Source: Roseiarcus sp963835885
Lineage (GTDB): Bacteria > Pseudomonadota > Alphaproteobacteria > Rhizobiales > Beijerinckiaceae
Assembly: GCA_963835885.1 (NCBI GenBank)
Contig: CAWIHF010000029.1
Span: 1 to 64,000 of the forward strand
Direction: 5' to 3'
Length of the DNA: 64,000 bases
Part shown: piece after piece, positions 1 to 7,633 of the stretch
Layout of the letters: each line of letters starts with the position of its first letter
How positions within the stretch are numbered: position 1 is the stretch's first letter
Notes under the pieces: generated by a model
Database searches by the model: none
The model's input: only the letters and a program-made list of their open reading frames with translations
Told to the model about the DNA's origin: nothing
Made by a program: the position numbers and the translations under genes

Positions 1-307
1 CATCACGTCGTGGTTGGCCAGGTGGACGACAAAGCCGTTGAATCCGTCTGCGATCGCCGAGCAGGAAGGGCACCCCGCCGTGTAGTCGGGCCCGAACATG
101 AAGTGGTAGACGAGGAGCTGCGAGCGCCCGCGGAAGAGGTCTGCCAGCGTTGCGCTTCCCTGCTCGGTTTCGAATCGATACTTCTTGTCGACCCGAACCC
201 ACGGCAATTCCTGACGTTGGCGCGCCAGTTCGTCGCTCCGCCGCGTCAGATCTTTCTCCGCCTTGAGCAGCTCCAGACGGGCTGTTGAGCCACTCTTCGC
301 GTGTCAT
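1..307 (-). pseudogene. DUF899 family thioredoxin-fold protein, partial and frameshifted
   Basis: The minus strand reads as the N-terminal part of a DUF899 (thioredoxin-like) protein: leucine-rich start, PWVRVDKKY, LADLFRGRSQLLVYHFMFG, then a GCPSC cysteine pair typical of the family. The gene runs off the left edge of the window. The natural start ATG at 307 (MTREEWLN) is in a different frame from the body of the protein. One extra base near position 283 separates the start from the conserved LELLKAEKDLTR segment. It is the last gene of an ArsR/SRPBCC/DUF899 run on the same strand, an arrangement often seen in this order. The role is unknown; a thiol-redox function is only inferred from the fold. 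The break may be a sequence error. Confidence 0.8.
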
Positions 308-411
308 GGCTGCTTACGTCATCGTTACCTCTTCTATCTCCATGTTGTTACATCGAGCGGCGTTTAGCCAGTACCCATTTTTGACGGAGCTGACTGCATC
401 CCCTGCTTCTG

Positions 412-943
412 TCAGGCCGGTATCCGCCGATCGACTTTTTCTGGAGACGGCTTCCAGCCGTCCCAGAATGCCGCCGGCTCCTTGCCCGTCGTCCGGGCGA
501 CCAGCACGTCGAGATGCATGTGCCAGCCGGCGCGCACCCAGCAGAGTTGCGCGATCGGGCAGGCGGCGATGGATCACGGTGAGCAGTACCTCATTGCCCT
601 TAGGCTCCAGCTCAAAGGAGACGTCGCCACTGCCTTCCCAGGCGAAAGCGAGCTTGCGGGGCGGATCGAGCTCGGTGATCCGGCTCTGCATCCGATGCTC
701 GTCGCTGAAACCAGGCGGCCGCTGGCCGGGCGGATTGGTCAGTTGGTCGTTACGCCAGACGAGTTCGAATGGCGCACCGACCTTCATCTCCATCTCGCCC
801 GCGGCCAGCCACTGACGGCGCAGTTCGCTCTCCGTGAGATAGGCCCAGACGCGCTCGATGGGGCCGGGCAGAAGGCGCTGGATTTTCAGCGTGGCAGGCT
901 CGGTCAGCACGCCATAGGCACCCAGGGTCGCGCGTTCGGTCAT
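412..943 (-). pseudogene. SRPBCC (AHSA1-like) domain protein, frameshifted near C-terminus
   Basis: A START/Bet v1-like SRPBCC protein of the AHSA1 group: RVWAYLTESELRRQWLAAGEME, then a ligand-cavity beta-sheet, then LTVIHRRLPDR. At about 537-539, in a run of three Cs, the frame slips. The expected ending (GWHMHLDVLVAR, then FWDGWKPSPEKVD) continues in the next frame to a TGA at 412-414. If the break is ignored, the open frame reads on to 314 with an unrelated tail. The start ATG at 943 overlaps the stop of the upstream ArsR gene by four bases, so the two are translationally coupled. Such proteins bind small hydrophobic ligands; the substrate is unknown. The single-base break may be a sequencing indel. 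Confidence 0.85.
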
Positions 944-1305
944 GGGTCATCTCCTTTGGGGGTGCGGGAGCGGCGTTCGTCCTCCTGGCGGAGGAGCCGT
1001 TCGAGCTCGTCCAGACGGTGGGTCCAGAAGCGCTCGTAGAAGCTCAGCCACTCGTGCGCGCTGGCGAGCGGCTCAGGGTCGAGGCGGCAGAGATGGGTGC
1101 GGCCGCGTACTTCGCGACGGATCAGCCCGGCGTTCTCCAGTGCCTTGATGTGTTTCGAGGCGGCCGCCAGCGACATCGCAAAGGGCTGCGCCAGCTGACC
1201 GACAGTTCGCTCGCCGCTGGCGAGTTCGCGAAGCATCCGCCGGCGCGTCGCGTCACCGAGGGCGTGAAAGACGGAGTTCAGCTGAGGCGTCTGTAATTCA
1301 ACCAT
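940..1305 (-). CDS. ArsR-family winged-helix transcriptional repressor
   Basis: A 121-residue ArsR/SmtB-like regulator (FHALGDATRRRMLRELA, then the recognition helix AAASKHIKALENAGLI, then a wing with REVRGRTHLCRL). There are no cysteine-rich metal sites at the usual positions, so it belongs to the non-metal group that is usually paired with SRPBCC genes. I chose the start at 1305 because the family begins MVELQ-like here. The open frame extends upstream to 1431, but that part reads through the promoter and an old PIN-gene remnant. The start codon lies in the centre of a perfect inverted repeat, which suggests autorepression. It overlaps the following SRPBCC gene by four bases (ATGA). Confidence 0.9.
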   Translation of the reverse strand: MVELQTPQLNSVFHALGDATRRRMLRELASGERTVGQLAQPFAMSLAAASKHIKALENAGLIRREVRGRTHLCRLDPEPLASAHEWLSFYERFWTHRLDELERLLRQEDERRSRTPKGDDP

Positions 1306-1353
1306 GGGGTTGAATATAAGCACGGCGCTTTCAAAAATCAACCGATTGGTTGA
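1297..1353 (-). promoter_or_regulatory. Paired inverted-repeat operator of the ArsR operon
   Basis: There are two copies of the same palindrome. TTCAACC-ATGG-GGTTGAA at 1297-1314 carries the ArsR start codon in its centre. TCAACC-GATT-GGTTGA lies at 1338-1353. Their centres are exactly 40 bp apart, about four helical turns, so two repressor dimers would sit on the same face of the DNA. The arms are identical over six bases. The sequence and spacing are seen directly; binding by the adjacent ArsR protein is inferred from position. Confidence 0.75.
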
Positions 1354-1580
1354 ATGAACCAGTGGGCGGCCACAGATGAGCGACGGCGAGGAAAAGGCGC
1401 GCTTTGGTTTCGGATTGGCGAGGATCGGCACAAGGCCGTTTTCGGTAAGCGGGCAGGCGCCCGATCCCTGCGCCCTTCGCGGGCAAACCAGTGGTGCGCG
1501 GCGTCGCGGCTAAACATGGGCGCTGTCGACGAAGCGCGACCAAAACATTGACGTCGAGAAGATACGTCCCGGCCTCGTTC
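1338..1580 (-). pseudogene. PIN-domain (VapC-like) toxin remnant with several frameshifts
   Basis: In three alternating frames on the minus strand, a PIN domain can be followed in order: TYLLDVNVLVAL (first catalytic Asp), then FVDSAHV, then SRDAAHHWFA, then CPLTENGLVPILANPKP. The order and spacing match a VapC-type toxin of about 130 residues, but at least three frame changes are needed and the C-terminal third is not found. No antitoxin gene is visible upstream. The remnant ends in the ArsR promoter region. Unlike the single-indel genes nearby, the density of breaks suggests genuine decay. Confidence 0.6.
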
Positions 1581-1630
1581 CGAAGCGATCCTGTCCGCCC
1601 GGGCGACAAGTCGGCTGCCCGGCGAGCCTC

Positions 1631-1656
1631 GGAACATTCCCTGATCGCCGCATGTT
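1631..1656 (+). promoter_or_regulatory. EcfG-type (general stress) promoter candidate
   Basis: GGAAC at 1631-1635, then 17 bases, then TGTT at 1653-1656. This fits the alphaproteobacterial EcfG general stress consensus GGAAC-N16/17-cGTT, apart from T instead of C at the first -10 base. It lies about 55 bp upstream of the DUF1236 start codon and points at it. Confidence 0.5.
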
Positions 1657-1667
1657 TCCTGCGCAGA

Positions 1668-1690
1668 TTGCGAGGAGTGTGTCCTCGCAA
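1668..1690 (+). promoter_or_regulatory. Leader hairpin upstream of DUF1236 gene
   Basis: A perfect inverted repeat, TTGCGAGGA at 1668-1676 and TCCTCGCAA at 1682-1690 with a five-base loop, sits 20 bp before the start codon. There is no following T-run, so it is not a standard terminator. It could be an mRNA leader hairpin or a protein site. The structure is directly visible; the function is unknown. Confidence 0.5.
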
Positions 1691-1711
1691 TGCTTTATCA
1701 GGGAGAATGTC

Positions 1712-2660
1712 ATGAGAAGGACATGGATCAGCGCCGCGGCGATCGCGGGCCTAACGACCGCAGCGGCGACGGGATTCGCCGTCGCACAGGAACGTCAGGC
1801 CGGTCAGAGCAGGCGCCTGCCAGCCATCAGATGGAGCAGGGCCCGGTTCATCGCGGCGAGGCGGGTCATGGCGCGATGGGGCGCGGGCAGAGCGCGCAAG
1901 CTCAGTCCCCTGGCGAGGAGCGCCTGCGGAACGAGCGCAACGGCCAAGAGAAGATGGGCCAAGAGCAGGGCGACCAGCGCGCTGGCGAACAGAAGGCCAA
2001 ACAGGCGCAGACGGAAAACATAAAGGGTGAGAAGCACGCCGGTCAAGAGGTCCAGACCAATGGCCAAGGCGCGCAGAACAACCATGAGCAAGGCGCCGCC
2101 GCCGAACCGCAATCCGGCCAGGCCAATCAAACCGGCCAAGCCGAAAAAGGCAAAGCCGAGCACACAGGTCAGGCGACCGGCAACGAGAACCGCGCGGGGG
2201 AAGAGAAGGGCAAGACCGCGGCTCAGGAACAGATCCCGCGAACGAGAAGCGCGAGACCGGCCGCAATGAGATGCAAAACAATCGCCAGGGCGAGGGCCAG
2301 AACGCACGGGGCGAGAGTCACGTGAGCGCCCAGAACGTCCACGTCGAGGGCAACGCCCATCTGTCGAACGACAGGGCGGCGCGGGTTGCCGACACGTTGA
2401 TGGCTAGCGCCAGGCCGGAGCACCTCGACGTCAATGTCAGAATTGGCGCAGCCTTGCCAGGCGACGTTTATCTGATGCCGCTGCCGTCGACGGTTGTCGA
2501 CCTGATGCCGGAGTACCGAGACTACGATTATGTCGTCGCGAACGATGAAATCGTCATCGTGCAGCCGTCCACGCGGCACGTGGTCGAAGTGATTAACACG
2601 GGGGGCGGCGGCGAACAGGCGATGGCCGAGACACACCTGAATCCGTGCGGAAATCAGTGA
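1712..2660 (+). pseudogene. DUF1236 domain protein with Q/E/N-rich linker, two frameshifts
   Basis: The protein starts at ATG 1712 after GGGAG with a clear signal peptide (MRRTWISAAAIAGLTTAA, cleavage near FAVAQ). A long low-complexity linker rich in Gln, Glu, Gly and Asn follows. The C-terminal DUF1236 domain shows VVDLMPEYRDYDY then DEIVIVQPSTRHVVEVI. These three parts lie in three successive frames, with slips near 1800 and near 2240, each explained by one missing base. DUF1236 proteins are exported, stress-associated proteins of Rhizobiales with no known biochemistry. The candidate EcfG promoter upstream agrees with a stress role. The two clean slips look like assembly indels more than decay. 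Confidence 0.8.
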
Positions 2661-3306
2661 TTTAACAGCGACGCCGGCGCAGCCGTGCATCGCCCTGAAA
2701 CCTGAGACCCGGTCGGGGGGCCGCCGCCCTACTCCGCCTCCCACCGGCGGCTCCCGGACGCGGCGCGCGAACCCCCCCTTCGCGCGCCGCTTCTTCGTCA
2801 AAATTCCGACGTGGCGGAGCAGGAAATCCGACGCGATGCGACGGCGATTCCTTGTCGTTGCTCGTTTCACGCCATCTGCTATGGTCCATCGCCATCGTCA
2901 AGAGAGGTCGCGTTTATCCGCGGGCGGCAAGCGAAATGGGAACACGTTCCTTTCCATTGACCCGTCCGCGCACTGCATCGTCGAACTGCATGCCCTTTTC
3001 CGACATCGCGCCTATCCGGATCGAACGGGCCGGCGACGAGGTTGTCGGCAAGGTCGATGGCGCCGCATTGGCACCGGGCGCGGCCGATCGCAATGTTCTG
3101 CGTATGATCTCACCAAGGTTGGCTATTGGCAATTTGGCCAGTGCTGCGAAACATAGCGACGCTTCGCCGATCATCGTTCTCGGCAAGGTGACGCAGCCCG
3201 CGCGTTGTTCGTGAAACGATCGGAGAAAGAAGAGTTGATGGCGCTCTCTGGGAAAAGTCCTCAAGGCCCAAACCTCGGCTAGGCCCGTGCCGCCGCGAGC
3301 CCTCAC
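2661..3306. other. About 650 bases without a supportable gene
   Basis: Open frames of 106 to 153 codons occur on both strands here (for example 2852-3214 plus, 2914-3375 minus). None has a recognisable domain, a convincing ribosome site or a signal peptide. GC-rich repeats near 2710-2800 resemble intergenic palindromic DNA. I see no RNA gene. Confidence 0.4.
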
Positions 3307-4284
3307 TTGACCTGCACAAAAAGCGATTTGCAAATGTCGAGGACGGAGGACGAGATTACCCAAGTCGAAGCGCACACCAGGCCAGGCAAAGCCTCGTCAG
3401 GCCAGCTGGCCGACAAGCGGGCGATGAAGTCCGAGATCCACGATCGGGAATCGTTTGACGTTCATCTGCACGACCTAAGCCCCGGGTTCGCGGCCGCAAT
3501 CGCCGCGCGGACGGCATTGCGCGCGGCGCCGCTGATGTTCCGGGACGCGTGGAAAGCGAGGACCAGAAAAGAAGTTTGCGCGTTCGCTGGCTTGGCGAAT
3601 GCCACCTTTCGAGCAAACGCCTTGGCGCGATTCGCCGTCAAATATCCGACCCGCGCCGCTACGTTGAATGCGGCCGCGCTCGTCCGCGCTGCTCGCGCGG
3701 CCGCATCCATGGCCGCCAACGACGCCGCTTCCTCCGCCGTCGGCTGGGCGGTCCTCACCGCTGCGTCTGCTCTCGCCGCCGCCGCCGACGCCGTTGATGC
3801 CGGCGCTTCCGCCCTCACCTCCGCCGCCGACATCGGATCCGCGTTCGCGGACGATGCGGACGCAGCTCCTTCCGTCATGCCGCTGCAAGCCCCTGCCTCC
3901 TCCTTTGTTTCCGTCTTCGCCACCGCCGACGGGGACCTTCGGACGGAAATTCGATTGGACGCCTCGACGCCGTACAGGCTCAGTGCGCGCGCGTTGGCGG
4001 ACTTGCGCCTCTGGTCGCGGGGCCCCGCGGATTGGATGCCGGGCGCGTGGGACGGTCTGAGGCTGGCGCTTCCCCGTGGCGAAGACTGGGACGTCTGGAT
4101 TGACTGGTACGAAGACCGCCTGCGCGGCGGATCGAGCGGCGAGGCCTATGACCTGGTTTTCGTCAGTGCGCCGCCGGACGTCTGGGACAAAGGCCCTGCC
4201 GCGTCGAATGCCTGGATCAAGAATCATCTGCCGAAGGCCTCGGGCCCGCGGGCGATTCCAAAGCGGCTTCTCAAGCCTGCCTGA
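3307..4284 (+). CDS. Alanine-rich hypothetical protein with conserved W-rich C-terminus
   Basis: I do not recognise a named family. Residues about 60-210 are extremely alanine-rich helical sequence (arrays of AARAA, AASMAA, ALAAAAD) with no signal peptide. The C-terminal 110 residues are a compact non-repetitive domain containing DWDVWIDWYEDRL and LVFVSAPPDVWDKGPA. Helical Ala-rich arrays joined to a WDVWIDWY-like end occur in hypothetical proteins of this order. The start is uncertain. ATG 3307, 3334 and 3424 are all in frame, and 3424 (MKSEIHDRES) gives a protein that begins with the first ordered segment. The two long antisense frames across it are shadows of the Ala codons. Confidence 0.65.
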   Translation: MTCTKSDLQMSRTEDEITQVEAHTRPGKASSGQLADKRAMKSEIHDRESFDVHLHDLSPGFAAAIAARTALRAAPLMFRDAWKARTRKEVCAFAGLANATFRANALARFAVKYPTRAATLNAAALVRAARAAASMAANDAASSAVGWAVLTAASALAAAADAVDAGASALTSAADIGSAFADDADAAPSVMPLQAPASSFVSVFATADGDLRTEIRLDASTPYRLSARALADLRLWSRGPADWMPGAWDGLRLALPRGEDWDVWIDWYEDRLRGGSSGEAYDLVFVSAPPDVWDKGPAASNAWIKNHLPKASGPRAIPKRLLKPA

Positions 4285-4389
4285 AGACGAGCGCGTCGCT
4301 TTCCGGCCCACCCGCCGACGCCCGGGGCCATTCGACGCCGCCCGGCGACACGGTTGGCGCCTTATATTTTCCGCGTGAGGGAATAGACG

Positions 4390-6042
4390 CTACCGCCCCG
4401 GATACCAGTAGTCCGCCTGCGGCTTCGTGCGGTCGACGACGACGAACTGGTTGGCGAACACGCGATACGTCGGGCTCCAGTCGCCATCCGGCCATTGCAC
4501 CCGGATTTCCGCCCGCTCCGCCGTGCCGAGGCCGACATGAATCCAGCCGGCGTGGCCGGACGCGTCTCCGCCGCCGATCTCGACGGCGCGGGTCTGGGTG
4601 CGCACGCCGGTCTTCACCGATATTTTGGCCCCGACCGCGTTGCGGTTGGGGTTCGGCTCGATGAGCCGGATCTCCGTCCAGTTGCCCATCGGCATGGTCG
4701 AGCCGTCGTCGCATTTCGCGCCGAGGTTGCGGAAGAGCGCGACATTCGAGCCGCGGTCGATCTGCAAAATGTCGAGCATGCCGTCGAGATTGAAATCGGC
4801 GATAAGCGCCCCCCGGCCGGTGCGCTTGCCGGAGATTCCGGACAGATCGCCGGCCTCTGCGAACTTGCCGCTCCACTGGCCGAGAAGCAGGTTGCTCGGA
4901 TCGTAGGCGGCGAAATCGGGCATCTGCGACAGGTTGCCCTTTGAGACGAAGAGATCGAGCAGGCCGTCATTGTTGAAGTCGGCGAATTCGGCGTGCCAGG
5001 CGGTCGACGGCCGCTTGTCGCCGCCAGCATAGGGAATATGCGCCGTCGCGCCGACTTCGCCGGCAATGTCGCGATAGACCGGAAGCTCGCCCCGGCCGGC
5101 TTCGTCCGGATCGAGCTTTTGCAGCTTCTCGTCGCCCATCGAGGTCAAGAAATATTCCGGGTACCCCGAGCCGTCGATGTCCCCCTCCGCGATTCCCATG
5201 CCGAAGATCGACAGATGCCGCCACCCGTCGGCCCGGGTATAGGGACGCGGCGTTTTGCCGGGCTCGATGCGCCACATCTGTTCTTCGCCGCCGCGATAAT
5301 ATTGGCGGTCGTTCGATATCCGCAGCGACGGCACGCCCGACTTGTTCCAGTCGGTGAACAGCATCGAGAGCGCGCAGAAGCCGGGGACGAGGGCTGTGCG
5401 CACGGAATAGTCTGGCGTGTCGCCGGGCTGCGGGCGAAAGAGGGAATTCTCCTCGCAGGTGCCCCAGGGCGAGCCCGGCGCGTCGCGGTCGACGTAATGG
5501 CCGATCGCCAGCGTCGGAAATTTTTGCCCCGGCTCCCACTCGGCGGCGAAGGCGGTCGTCCAGCCGGAATCGCCTTCGAAATTCCATTCCTTGTTTGCGA
5601 GCGTGAAGGTGCAGTCCGGCCCGCCCTTGAGCAAGAGGTTGGTCCCGACGCGCAGCACGAAAAGATCCATGCGGCCGTCGCCGTCGATGTCGATCGGATA
5701 GGCGCCGATGACGTTGGTGAGCAGCTTGGGATCGACGTCGATCGACTTCTCCTCGAATTTGAGCGGGTCGCCGGCCTTCGACCTGTTGACGAAGAGCTTC
5801 GCCGGATTCTTGCCCCCGGCGAGGAAGACGGAAGGGAAGCCTGAGCCGTCGCAGTCGAGAGCCGCGCCGCCGCCGCCGACGAAGAATTCCCACGGGCCGT
5901 CATAGACGCTGTGGATCCCGGCCGCATCGGTCTCCTCGTGCATGACGGGCACGTCGCCGACCGGCCGGCGCGGTCCGCCGGCGGCGCGCGCGCCGACGCA
6001 GGCGACGAGAAGGCAGAGAAGGGAGATTGCGATCCGCATCAT
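4390..6042 (-). CDS. Secreted FG-GAP repeat / ASPIC-UnbV (CRTAC1-like) protein
   Basis: A 550-residue exported protein with a signal peptide (MMRIAISLLCLLVACVGARA). The body carries repeated calcium-type FG-GAP motifs: DCDGSGFPSVF, DIDGDGRMDLFV, DIDGSGYPEYF, DFNNDGLLDLFVS and DFNLDGMLDIL. The C-terminus ends in an ASPIC/UnbV-like segment (NAVGAKISVKTG, HVGLGTAERAEIRVQWPDG). It should fold as a beta-propeller in the periplasm or outside the cell. Its start overlaps the stop of the upstream di-haem cytochrome gene by four bases, so the two are made together. Function is not established. Propeller proteins of this type are often partners or scaffolds for surface or redox proteins, which is inference here. 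Confidence 0.9.
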   Translation of the reverse strand: MMRIAISLLCLLVACVGARAAGGPRRPVGDVPVMHEETDAAGIHSVYDGPWEFFVGGGGAALDCDGSGFPSVFLAGGKNPAKLFVNRSKAGDPLKFEEKSIDVDPKLLTNVIGAYPIDIDGDGRMDLFVLRVGTNLLLKGGPDCTFTLANKEWNFEGDSGWTTAFAAEWEPGQKFPTLAIGHYVDRDAPGSPWGTCEENSLFRPQPGDTPDYSVRTALVPGFCALSMLFTDWNKSGVPSLRISNDRQYYRGGEEQMWRIEPGKTPRPYTRADGWRHLSIFGMGIAEGDIDGSGYPEYFLTSMGDEKLQKLDPDEAGRGELPVYRDIAGEVGATAHIPYAGGDKRPSTAWHAEFADFNNDGLLDLFVSKGNLSQMPDFAAYDPSNLLLGQWSGKFAEAGDLSGISGKRTGRGALIADFNLDGMLDILQIDRGSNVALFRNLGAKCDDGSTMPMGNWTEIRLIEPNPNRNAVGAKISVKTGVRTQTRAVEIGGGDASGHAGWIHVGLGTAERAEIRVQWPDGDWSPTYRVFANQFVVVDRTKPQADYWYPGR

Positions 6043-7463
6043 TTAGCCTCGATGACGAGCGAACGCAGGAAGGCCACGATGTAGTCGCGCTTCGCGGGAT
6101 CGAGTGCGAGATAGGCGTCGCGGGCGAAACGCGCGTCGCCGCCGTGCGCCGCGATGGCCTCGTCGAGCATGCGGAACTGGCCGTTGTGTCCATAGGGCGC
6201 GGTCGAGCCAACTCCCCACAGCCGCGGCGTCAGGAACACGTCGCGCTCGACGAAGCGCTGCGCCTGCAGTTCGTTGCCGAGGGAGGCGACCTGGTCGTCG
6301 ACGATCAGGTGCCGTTTGAGGTCGCTGTAAAGCGGGATCAGCCATTCGCCCTTGTCGTTGCGCTTGAGCGTTTTCGCGAAGGGAAACGTCGAAAGGTCGA
6401 TGCGGATCGGCGCCTTTACCTCGGAGGAGCGCAGGGTGCCCGCCATGTCGTAGGGAGCGGGGTCGGTGAAGACCATCGACTTCAGGGGCAGCGTCTCGAT
6501 GTGGCAGGAGGCGCAGCCAATCGCGTCGAACGCCTTCGCGCCCTCCGCCGCCGCGCGGCGCCAGTCGTCCGGAAGGTCGGTCTTGACCGTCGGCGGCGGC
6601 AGCGTCGCCTGGAAGGCGACGAGCGCGGAGACGTCGCCCGGCGTCATCGCGTCGGGAACGCCGCTCTCGTCGAAGTCGTGGCTTCCCGTCCAGCGCACGC
6701 CGAACCGCTCGGACGCCTCCATGCCGTGATGGGCGTTGAGCGCGTTGATGGTGAACTGGCGGAGCGAGGTGAAGACACCCTTGCGGCTGAACGGGCGGAC
6801 GATGAGATCGGCGTCGACGCCGTCGACCGAATCGAGGTCGACCATCCCGTCCGGATGGGCGACGATCCAGCCGAAGCGCACGCCCTTGGTGACGAGATCC
6901 GCCCGGACGGCGGCGCGGGAGGCCCAGGCGCGTTTGACCGCGTCGGACCGGATCGCCTGCAGGTCGGCGGTCATCTCGCGCGCCAGAAGCTCGACGAGAC
7001 CTGCGCCCATGATCGCGATCGTGTGGCGCTCGCTCGAGAAGGAGGGATCGACGTTGTCGAACTGGGCGCTCTCGAAGCCTTCCGACACGAAGGCGTTGGA
7101 GACGTCGTCTCCCGAGCCGCCCTCGACCGGGTCGTTGTGACAGCCGAAGCAGGAGTTGGCGTCGGGGCCGCTGGTTCGGGTGAAGGGCGGGTTGACCCCG
7201 GTCTTGCGTCGGGTCGGGATGATCGCCTGGGTCGCCTTCGGACGGCCGGCGCCATCGACGGTGGTGAATTTCGCCTTGAAGAGCTCGCGCCCGCGCTCGA
7301 TCAGCGCGGGGAGCGCCGCAGGGCCGGCGGCGGCGACCGAATCGAAATCGATGTGCGAGCCCGGAGGGAAGACGCGTTCGTCCCAGCTTCCGGCAAACGC
7401 AAAACCCCCCACGAGGACGGCGAGCGCGCCGAGCGCTGCGGAAACTCCCCGGCTCTTTTTCAT
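6039..7463 (-). CDS. Di-haem oxidoreductase (DUF1111 / peroxidase-like cytochrome c)
   Basis: A 474-residue periplasmic cytochrome with a signal peptide (MKKSRGVSAALGALAVLVGG). Two c-type haem sites are visible: CFGCHNDP at about residue 107 and CASCHIE at about residue 315. The C-terminal GSTAPYGHNGQFRMLDEAI segment is characteristic of the di-haem oxidoreductase/DUF1111 family, which is related to bacterial cytochrome c peroxidases. The length is usual for the family. It is the first gene of a two-gene unit with the FG-GAP protein (four-base overlap). It is transcribed away from the lacI-type gene, so 7464-7633 holds divergent promoters. The electron acceptor and donor are unknown. Confidence 0.88.
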   Translation of the reverse strand: MKKSRGVSAALGALAVLVGGFAFAGSWDERVFPPGSHIDFDSVAAAGPAALPALIERGRELFKAKFTTVDGAGRPKATQAIIPTRRKTGVNPPFTRTSGPDANSCFGCHNDPVEGGSGDDVSNAFVSEGFESAQFDNVDPSFSSERHTIAIMGAGLVELLAREMTADLQAIRSDAVKRAWASRAAVRADLVTKGVRFGWIVAHPDGMVDLDSVDGVDADLIVRPFSRKGVFTSLRQFTINALNAHHGMEASERFGVRWTGSHDFDESGVPDAMTPGDVSALVAFQATLPPPTVKTDLPDDWRRAAAEGAKAFDAIGCASCHIETLPLKSMVFTDPAPYDMAGTLRSSEVKAPIRIDLSTFPFAKTLKRNDKGEWLIPLYSDLKRHLIVDDQVASLGNELQAQRFVERDVFLTPRLWGVGSTAPYGHNGQFRMLDEAIAAHGGDARFARDAYLALDPAKRDYIVAFLRSLVIEAK

Positions 7464-7633
7464 CTCTCTCCCCTCCGACCAAGAAGGCGTGTCGCTCGCT
7501 TCTCTTTGTCACTTTTTGTCACGCTCCGGGTCGGGCCGGCAAGCGCAATCGCTTCCCTCGAAGCGGGCGAACTTCAAAAAATGAGTTGCGCACATCAGCG
7601 CTGATTGCTAGTCAAGCCGGCGAAGAGGACGGC

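Noticed and set aside
3475..4311. Gly/Arg-rich frame antisense to the alanine-rich protein
   Set aside because: Produced by the GCC/GCG alanine codons read backwards; has no start signal and no domain.
6043..7604. Two long frames overlapping the di-haem cytochrome gene (one per strand)
   Set aside because: The cytochrome has two CxxCH haem sites and a signal peptide in its own frame; the others are Arg/Asp/Ala-rich mirrors.
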